The notes under the pieces were generated by a model. The model worked only from the letters and a program-made list of their open reading frames with translations, was not told the origin of the DNA and searched no databases. Below are positions 56,676-64,000 of a stretch of 64,000 nt of DNA, one piece after another. Source of the stretch: Capsicum annuum (taxonomy: Eukaryota; Streptophyta; Magnoliopsida; Solanales; Solanaceae); the NCBI RefSeq assembly GCF_002878395.1, contig NW_025856049.1:124001-188000 (forward strand), read 5' to 3'. Position numbers and translations under genes: made by a program. Numbering within the stretch: position 1 is the first letter of the stretch; each line of letters begins with the position of its first letter.

Positions 56676-57382
56676 TGATAGAGGAATGACCTACAGATAT
56701 GAACACTAAGAGAAACTAGATAACAAACAAATAAAATAAAGTAAGATAGATAGCTTAACATACAAAATTATAAGAAATAGAAATCAAATCGTGTATCAAA
56801 CAGTAAGAAACCTAAGACACACAATAACAACACTAAATTGTTATAGTAACCGCTAATCGAATCAACTCCACCTTACCACTATTGTTTCTAATCATGGATC
56901 AATAATAGCTTTTTCAATACCTATACAACTTGGCTTTTCCAAGCCGTACACAACACTCTCAAAGAGAGAAGAAAAAGTCTTTCATTGACTCTTAAATATT
57001 CAAAATCAACTAACTAAAAACTAAACCTAATGGAGTCTATTTATAGCTATTACATCAATTGACCAAACTACCCTTAATGAAAAGGGGCTCCAATGGAGTG
57101 TAAAGAAAAGGTATAATTAGACCCAAACACCCTTAATAAGGCTGGCGATGGAGTGTAAGCACTCCTTTATCAAACTTAAAACCTTGAAATCCTTTTGAGC
57201 CTTGGGTAGTCAACAAGGCAAGCCTCTAAGCAACCTTTCACAAATAGAATTACTTTATTAAGGGTCCAAAATCCCTTCCCCTTGCATACTCTTGGGTCTT
57301 CAAGGTGTCCAAAGTTGGATTCTCCATGTGTTAGCCATGAATGATGACATCAAAAGTTATGATGGCCATTTGGATCATATCA
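56676..57382 (-). repeat. NAL-5 3' LTR
   Basis: It begins TGATAGAGGAATGAC and ends GGATCATATCA, followed by the reversed purine tract TCCTCCCCTTTTGG. A TATA-like GAGTCTATTTATAGC is at 57033-57047 (minus GCTATAAATAGAC). Confidence 0.82.
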
Positions 57383-57953
57383 TCCTCCCCTTTTGGAAAG
57401 GATTCTACCTGGAATCCAAACCTTGCAAAATCAAAGAAAGGACAAACGAAAACAAACTTCTCATGGCATGGAGGTTAGGGTTAGCATAATAAATCATCTC
57501 AATATGCCAAGGTTACATATACCTAAAATATAACCAAGGATTCCTTGAATTATATATTAAAAACCCAATGAAAGATGCACAAAGGATTTGGTTACGGAAA
57601 TCACTAAGAGATAAAGAAGCTACAAGAGTCCCAATGGCATCACTTGGTCTAAAAGGTATAATTAGTATCTTATGATCTGCAACACACAAGCTCTCTTTTA
57701 TCCCTTCGAGAGACTACAGCGAGGGTGGTGATTCAATTAGTTCTAAAGTCCATAAGATCCATATAGCATTATTATCTACACAAGTGGACTTACCAACTAA
57801 TTTTTTACCTCTACATAAAACAAATTCAAAACTACTATGGACGTCATCATAGGCAAAGAGGTAGTATAGGAAAGAATGAAGTGAAAAGGCGTTCACGGGT
57901 GAAGAATAAGAATTTAAACACATATACATTCTTTCCTTCAAACAACTAGACAA
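57383..57953 (-). pseudogene. NAL-5 C-terminal coding blocks
   Basis: The open stretch 57714-57953 reads FLYYLFAYDDVHSSFEFVLC and RGKKLVGKST, matching NAL-1 27740-27830. Downstream, ANPNLHAMRSLFSFVLSLIL, LQGLDSR and NPFQKG (57383-57500) form the shared C-terminus with one stop. The end overlaps the polypurine tract. Confidence 0.6.
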
Positions 57954-58079
57954 CTTGGCATCCAGAAGTTAGAATTCATGCAATTTAGGCACAAGCTTAT
58001 CAAACAAGAATGCACATTTAGGAACATTTCTCCGAGGAGTCAATCACACCTCTTCCCTTGGATTTTCAAGAAGGATTAC

Positions 58080-58620
58080 ACATTTCTTATCCTTAAGACT
58101 ACTCTCATCTTTCAAAAAGAGATTTCTATCTTGAGGAGAAATATTGTCAAACCATAGTTAGTTAGCATAGCGGCTATAGCCTTGGAGGCAAGTTATACCA
58201 TCATTCTCACCACTAAGTTTAATAGAAGTGTTTAAATCATCTTCAAACAAGACATTATACCTAAAAAGAGCATTATCTATTGCCCGGGCAGATTCAGAAC
58301 AAACATTTTCATCACTCTCTAAATGATTAGTATCAAGTTTTAAAGAGATTTTAAGTGCAAGATTATCCCAAGAATAGTTGTTGGGTTCACTCCCATGTTG
58401 TTGACCAACTATCACTTGACTTCTATTAATTACATCACACATATTCTCAAGTGCTGGAAAAGTTTCACAAATATGTTGGTCAATGCAATTTTCACACGAC
58501 GACATACTTTCATTCAACATAATAGCTTCAACACTAAGTGGCCATAAGTCAACCTTACAAGAAGTGTCAACTCGATCTTCTTTAGGATCAACTAGTTTAT
58601 CCGGTCACACAATATAGACA
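58080..58620 (-). pseudogene. NAL-5 acidic family protein
   Basis: The open stretch 58158-58520 has MLNESMSSCENCIDQHICET, LFEDDLNTSIKLSGENDGIT and YSRYAN. A stop then interrupts the block that continues LWFDNISPQDRNLFLKDESS (58085-58157). Upstream is DPKEDRVDTSCKVDLWPLSV (58530-58590). All these match NAL-3 at 43995-44753 in the same order. Function unknown. Confidence 0.62.
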
Positions 58621-58689
58621 TCATCCACAAGTAGCAAAGAATTAATTTACTCATATGTAGGTAGTCTATTACTCACACTCAATCGCTTA

Positions 58690-60346
58690 TTAGACATATG
58701 ATCATCATTCATATGAACCAAAGTGTAAGAGTTAGCTATTTTACCTTGATGTTTAAGAGTATGTTCGTCTTTACCTCAATATGAAAGTCCGTCACAAGCT
58801 TTGGCAGCACCTTTCTTTGGAAAGCTCTCTTCGTAAGTGGTTTGGGCAATTGAAATTTAAGAGAAGTGTTTGTATAATAATTGATGTATAATTTCAATAT
58901 GACGTTTCATATCTTAAAGATCATCAATTATGCAAACAGACGTGGCACTAAAATTATTGAAAGCTATGGTACGTAACCAAAAAAAAGACAACAACAAACA
59001 AAAGAAAAGAAACAAGATTAGCAGTAAAAGCTCCTCACCAACACATGTATACACTCACATTTGTTATCCTCACAATTGGAGTGGCAAATATTGAAAGTTA
59101 CTTATACTCCGATAGTCAATAAGGTATCAATCACTATTTAGCGGTCAGAATTATTTCTGGTTTGATGGACTTAAGACACTAAATAGAAAATTCTACTTAC
59201 GAACTTGGAAGAAAAGTTACGATGAATTAAAAATGATAAAAGCATGCAAAGAACGAAAACACAAAAGAAAAGGAATCAAAACTAACTCACAACTTAGTAA
59301 ACAATTACTAGTTGGTCAATTATCACTAGAATCAACAAAATTGAAACTAAGAATCAAGAATAGAAACAAAGAAATCAAGATTTGAGCTTAAAATCCAAAA
59401 GTAGTGAAGTGGCAGCTTGTGGTTGGACGTCAATTTTGAAATTTTTTTTGTTCTTCTTATTGTGTTTCAGCCAATTTTCAACCACGAGAGTGTAATTTCA
59501 GTTTTTGGAGGTGAAAACACTAGGTTTGCAACCTTTTTCAAGCTCAAATAGATTTGAATTGAAATGGTCCTCCCCTTGTACTTTCAATTATACTTGTTCT
59601 TGTACTTTATTATTCCTTCCCATTTTTTGTTTTATTTCTTTTTGATGACTAGGAAGGTTCTTACAAATTTCCTTGAAAAAGTTGTACACTCTCTTTTCCT
59701 TCTTTTATAAGATCAAACACCCGTTTTTGAATATTCTTCTCCAATAAGATATGAAGATGATGAAGAATAACAAGAATATTCAAAAGTTGACCAACTTTTG
59801 ACCACACGGCAAATGACCTCCAAATTCAAATTCTTTTGTAGATTTACATTCCTTTTGCCAATATAAAAACAAATAATACAAAATAACTTCCAACCAATGT
59901 CACAATCATAACACCTACATGGATCCACCTTCAAAAAGAATCAAACTCAAGTTGAACAATGGTAGAATGCTCAAAACAACTCAGATCTTGCTCAAATCTC
60001 AAATCTAAACTCTATTAGTTCTAGGAAACAATGATCTAGCACTAGAAACTCACAGAAACCACAAAAACAAAGTCGATCTAAATTTTAAAATATTCCCAAA
60101 CACAAAAAAAGTGATTAACAACTTTTATTGTGAGATTTTCAATTTTCTACACTTTTTGTAGTGTTAGGAACAAGGATCTAATACTAGAAACACACAAAAC
60201 ACACAAAAATCAATTCTCAAAAATTGAAAAACCCTACAAACATGAACAATAACTTTTTTTGGTATTTCACTTATTTTTCTTTTTCAAGATAACAATCCCA
60301 AGATTGATTTTGTTGGAACAAAACCAAACCTTGCTTTAATACCAAA
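58690..60346 (-). other. NAL-5 N-terminal region, leader and primer site
   Basis: A HQGKIANSYTLVHMNDDHM block lies near 58690-58770. The family start codon has decayed (ATA near 58968-58970). The leader to 60330 lacks a conserved ORF. The primer site is 60331-60344 (minus TGGTATTAAAGCAA). A GTACTTTCAATTATAC dyad lies near 59578-59593, and GAAGTGGCAGCTTGTGGTTG at 59406-59425 matches the other leaders. Confidence 0.6.
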
Positions 60347-61052
60347 TGATAGAGGAAAGACATAAATACATGAAGACTAAGACAAAAAGATAACAAACAA
60401 ATATAATAAAGTAAGATAGATAACTTCACATATAAGATTACAAAAAATAGAAATCAAATAGTGTATGAAATGGTAAGACCCCAAAGACCCGCAATAAAAT
60501 CACCAAACCCTTACAGTGACCACTAAGGGAATCAACTCTTCCTTATAACTACTGTTTGTAATCAAGGATCAATAATAGCTTTTCCAAGCCCCACACTACT
60601 TGGCTTTTCCAATCTCTACACTACACTCTTAAAGAGACAAAAAAAGTCTTTCAATGACTCTCAAATACCCATAATCAATGAACTAGAAAATAAGCCTAAT
60701 GGAGAGTTTATTTATAGCTATTACATCAAATGACCAAACTACCCTTAATGTAAAGTGGCTCCTATGGAGTGTAAAGAAAAGGTATAGTTAGACCAAAACA
60801 CCCTTAATAAGGGTGGTCATGGAGTGTAAGGACTCCTTCTTTACACTTCAACCCTTGCCATCCTTTTGAGCCTCGGGTAATTATCAAGGAAAGCCTCCAA
60901 GCAACCTTCCAAACATGGAATTGCTTTATTAAGTGACCAAAATAAATTCTCTATGAGTACTCTTAGGCAATCAAGGTGTCCAAAACCGAATTCTCAATGT
61001 GTTGGCCTCGAATGATGACATCAAAAGTTATGATGGCCATTTTGATCATATC
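60347..61052 (-). repeat. NAL-5 5' LTR
   Basis: It begins TGATAGAGGAAAGAC and ends TTGATCATATC, aligning with 56676-57382 over its length. A TATA-like TTTATTTATAGC is near 60710-60721. Confidence 0.82.
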
Positions 61053-61176
61053 TAAAGATTGACCCAAGGTCAAATAACATCGAAGTAAATCTATGATATG
61101 CTATGATCATAGTTGTAAGAATAATATTAATGAGCTACGCCTCAAGTTTAGTAGGTATAGCATAGCATTGACCATA
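61053..61176. other. Unassigned spacer between NAL-5 and LTR-X
   Basis: About 120 bp, possibly GYP-D remnant. I see no ORF or repeat match in the window. Confidence 0.4.
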
Positions 61177-62025
61177 TGTAATACCCCAAAACTTGTCCAA
61201 AGATGTGCCACGGTGCTCAAGACTATGAGTAGCATTAAGCTAACTCTATCTACCTTATACTAGGTATAAATCTCATAATTAAGGTAATATAGACATGAAA
61301 GTCATACCAAATGAAGAAACTGTTTGAAATAACTGAGAATAATCTAAAAGAAATGTCTGAAAATCAAATACTGTAAGTCAGAATGAAATCTAGAAGTTTG
61401 ACAAGCCTCTTATACAAATACTAACTAAAGAGTCACTGGGATGGACCCCCAGGAAACACGAACTGTTTGAAAAGAATATTAAATTATATAAAACTGCTAA
61501 GCTGTAGAATCTGAATGAATAAGTCCCCGAACTATGAGGACTCACAAACTGTCAGATGAAGATAAAAATGCTCTAACTACTCATGCTACTGATGCTCAGC
61601 ACCTGAACATACATTACGAGATAATATATGTAAGACACCATAAAATTTTAAGTCTAACTAAGCTCCTTAAGGATTGATAAGAAAATCAAATACCTAGAAG
61701 AATTTTTGCTAAGTTTTCAACACTAGTAATATTTCAAGCCTCCGAACTTTGGGGATTTATTTGGCGACCTTTCCGACCTCCATTTTTTGATTTTAAAGTT
61801 GTGCTGCGATGGGGAAAGACTCTAGTATGTCTTGTTCATATTTAGAACGCATTTTTGGAGCATTTCAGTGGCTGAACTCACTGGTTTGAAATGATCCTGC
61901 ATTCCAGGCGCATTTCAGGCAGAAATTTCAGGGTCAACTTCAAATGATCATAACTCCTAGTATATAATGCACTGGGAGGGCTGCTATATACCAATGGAAA
62001 TATATTTGAGTCTTCTTTCAAATTC
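61177..62025 (-). repeat. LTR-X, partial LTR related to SOLO-1
   Basis: It begins TGTAATACCCCAAAAC and follows SOLO-1 through GGACTCACAAACTGT and the CTCAGCACCTGAACATACAT region to about 61640. The remainder diverges. It ends near 62025 at a join with LTR-Y in opposite orientation. No gene is seen. Confidence 0.6.
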
Positions 62026-64000
62026 AATAGATTTTATCCAAATCTAACATTGGAGTAAAAATTTATGATCAATTTACTTTAGCATATCAAAACTATCAAC
62101 AGAGGGACAACTGCGTCTTTCTCCCTTTCCTTAGTGGCATTTTAGTCTTTTTCCCCATCCTATATATATACACAAATATAGTATAAAGGATTCTTTGGAA
62201 CAAAATATATCCCTTTTCATCATTTTCTCTTAAGAACAAGAGAAAGGGTTTCAATTTGAAGACCCAGGTTCAAAGGATTTCACTGTTAATCATAAAGACT
62301 CTTCATTCTAAGGTATGTGTAGTGTTCATCCATGGATTCCTTTCATCCATGGATCAAAAAATCATGTTTTAAATCATGTATTATGGATACTTTTTTATGA
62401 TATGATTATCTTCAAGTTGGGATCTTTATGTATTTTTATGAAGCCATGTTAGTATGTAAGTTGAAATTAGTTTTTCATGATATCTATATTGTTGGATGTT
62501 GATAATCAAGTTGTTGATATTGAATGATTCCCAAGTTGGAATATTTATGCGATATGATAAATCTATGATACCATGTGAGTTGAAAACATATAAAACTTGG
62601 TTTTTCATGATGTAAAATCTTGTGGTTTCACGTATGCCTAAATTGTGCATGAAAGGTGTCTAATGAAATTCCTAGAATAATAATAATCATGTTTTCATGA
62701 CTTAAGAGTACCAAGTAACAAGTCCATGCTCTATGCTTTATGATTCTACATGAATTCCACGTTATTGATATGTATAGTGGTTGTGTCATGTAGTGAACAT
62801 GATGTTGAAGTTAAGAGACTACTTCTACATTAAATGTTTCCCCTTCTATGTATGATGTGTTGAGAACCATGTGTAGTATTGAATCCCTTACGTATGATAT
62901 TATGAATTGTGGACTTTATACCTATGACTAAGTTAGTCATGTGTGTCAGTTTGCCTCCATCGAATCCTGGGGTACTTGTACTCGAAAAACATAGTTGTGT
63001 GCTTAGAGCCATGTCATGTTGTCATGATATCTTTACTCCATCCATATTCTATAGAATTCAGTCAGTCATGTGACTCAGGAAGTCTCAGAAATCTCATGAT
63101 CTAAGTTACTATCAGATATCAGTAGCATTCTATTAGTCAACGAAATAAAGGAAACTCAGCTCATGTACAGTTTAGTCAATCATGTTCAGTCTCTTCAGAT
63201 GGGAGTAGAAGATATCTTCGAGTGAACCCAAGGATGGGAAATCACCTAGTTTAGATGAGGGTATGATTCCTAGAAGCAATACTTCCATTCCAGAACTATG
63301 TAGTTAGCATAGGTTGAGATATCAACACTCCAAGCTTTAGGTTTGATGAGGCGGACATTCACCGTTCTCATTTGGGGACACTGCCAGATTTGAGGGTCAC
63401 TCACAGCTTGTCTTTACCCATGGCACGGTATTGACACCCTTCCAATCAGGGCAAGGATTGGAATAGCATACATGGGGCATGTCGGTTAAGATACTAATTC
63501 CCACAGTTTCAGTCTCAGCATCAATAAAAGAACTCAGATAGTTCTTCAGACTTTAGGACTATTAGATATAGTCAATATAGATACAGTATGGAACTCAGCT
63601 AGTCCCATTAGAATTAGGACTATCAGACATAGTCACCAATGTTATATCAGTTATCAATACCATGTTAGATCAAATTCTGCATTCATGTATCATGATATCA
63701 GTCTCAGTCTCATAATTTTGCATGCACTCTGACGTTCATATTAGTCAGTTATTTAGCCTTGTTCATGCATGTAACCAATTGCGTATACCCTACTTCACTC
63801 GTATACCCATTGCTCTTAGTTGTACTGACACATTTGCGCTTTGGTGCTTTATTTTATGTTACACCATAGGTACTGAGACACGAGACCATTAGCAGTAGTA
63901 GTTGATCAGTTTTAGCTTGCAGCATCAGTGGTGAGCCCTCATTATGTGAGAACATATTATTCTATTTCATTGTTGTTATACTCAGTTTTATTTAGTTATC
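62026..64000 (+). repeat. LTR-Y, partial LTR related to GYP-C/SOLO-3, runs off the window
   Basis: It aligns with GYP-C and SOLO-3 from the ATCCAAATCTAACATTGGAG segment onward, through GGTATGTGTAGTGTTCAT (62312) and GGATGGGAAATCAC (63232), to the window end. The first tens of bases of the LTR are missing. It has a TATA-like CCTATATATATACAC at 62160-62174 but lacks a clear dyad array. The interior of this element, if any, is beyond 64000. Confidence 0.7.

Larger units (their letters stand above)
56676..61052 (-). mobile_element. NAL-5, most complete pol-less LTR element
   Basis: Both LTRs are present: 3' LTR 56676-57382 (707 bp) and 5' LTR 60347-61052 (706 bp). The interior of 2964 bp is not interrupted by any other element. 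Primer site, leader, coding blocks and polypurine tract are in order. At about 4.4 kb with no RT, RNase H or integrase it best defines the family structure. The two LTRs align throughout with scattered differences, so it is old. A target duplication is not convincing (gaagg / taaag). Confidence 0.82.

Noticed and set aside
1..64000. Host gene, defence system or gene cluster
   Set aside because: I looked on both strands for open frames above about 200 residues or exon-like runs with recognisable domains outside retroelements and found none.

Overview
This window looks like repeat-dense, probably pericentromeric, plant nuclear DNA, most likely Solanaceae. It is AT-rich and almost entirely nested, decayed LTR retrotransposons. 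Their Ty3/gypsy order is gag, protease, reverse transcriptase, RNase H, integrase, chromodomain; LTRs are long (about 2.5-2.8 kb) and primer sites are of the initiator-Met-tRNA type. I see no intact host gene, tRNA, rRNA, CRISPR array or bacterial-style operon. The family and organism assignments rest on recognising protein and LTR patterns by eye; no search was run.

Left half (1-28979). The oldest layer is NAL-1, a plus-strand member of a pol-less LTR family, seen in three pieces: 1-1475, 22518-22640 and 27363-28979. GYP-A, a chromovirus-type gypsy element (1476-22517, target duplication gctaa), is inserted in it. GYP-A's 3' LTR is itself split by GYP-B on the minus strand (11281-21596, duplication catta/cataa). 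GYP-C (22641-27362, duplication cttgg/tttgg) is a second insertion into NAL-1 and has lost most of its interior.

Right half (28980-61176). The base layer is GYP-D, a minus-strand gypsy relic at 34632-36514 and 56200-56675. Into it went NAL-2 (28980-34631, carrying the solo LTR SOLO-1), GYP-A2 (36515-54766, same family as GYP-A), NAL-4 (54767-56199) and NAL-5 (56676-61052). GYP-A2 in turn hosts NAL-3 (42419-52274), which hosts SOLO-2 and SOLO-3. The window ends in two LTRs of opposite orientation fused near 62025.

The most interesting material is of two kinds. First, the NAL family: LTRs of about 0.7-0.9 kb, a primer site, a leader of about 1.2-1.4 kb, and a coding region with recognisable conserved blocks that contains no RT, RNase H or integrase. 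Second, the LTR promoters: two different groups of LTRs each carry a cluster of short dyad-symmetric motifs just upstream of a TATA-like box, but with different motif sequences. All coding regions carry stops or frameshifts, so nothing here appears able to move by itself today.
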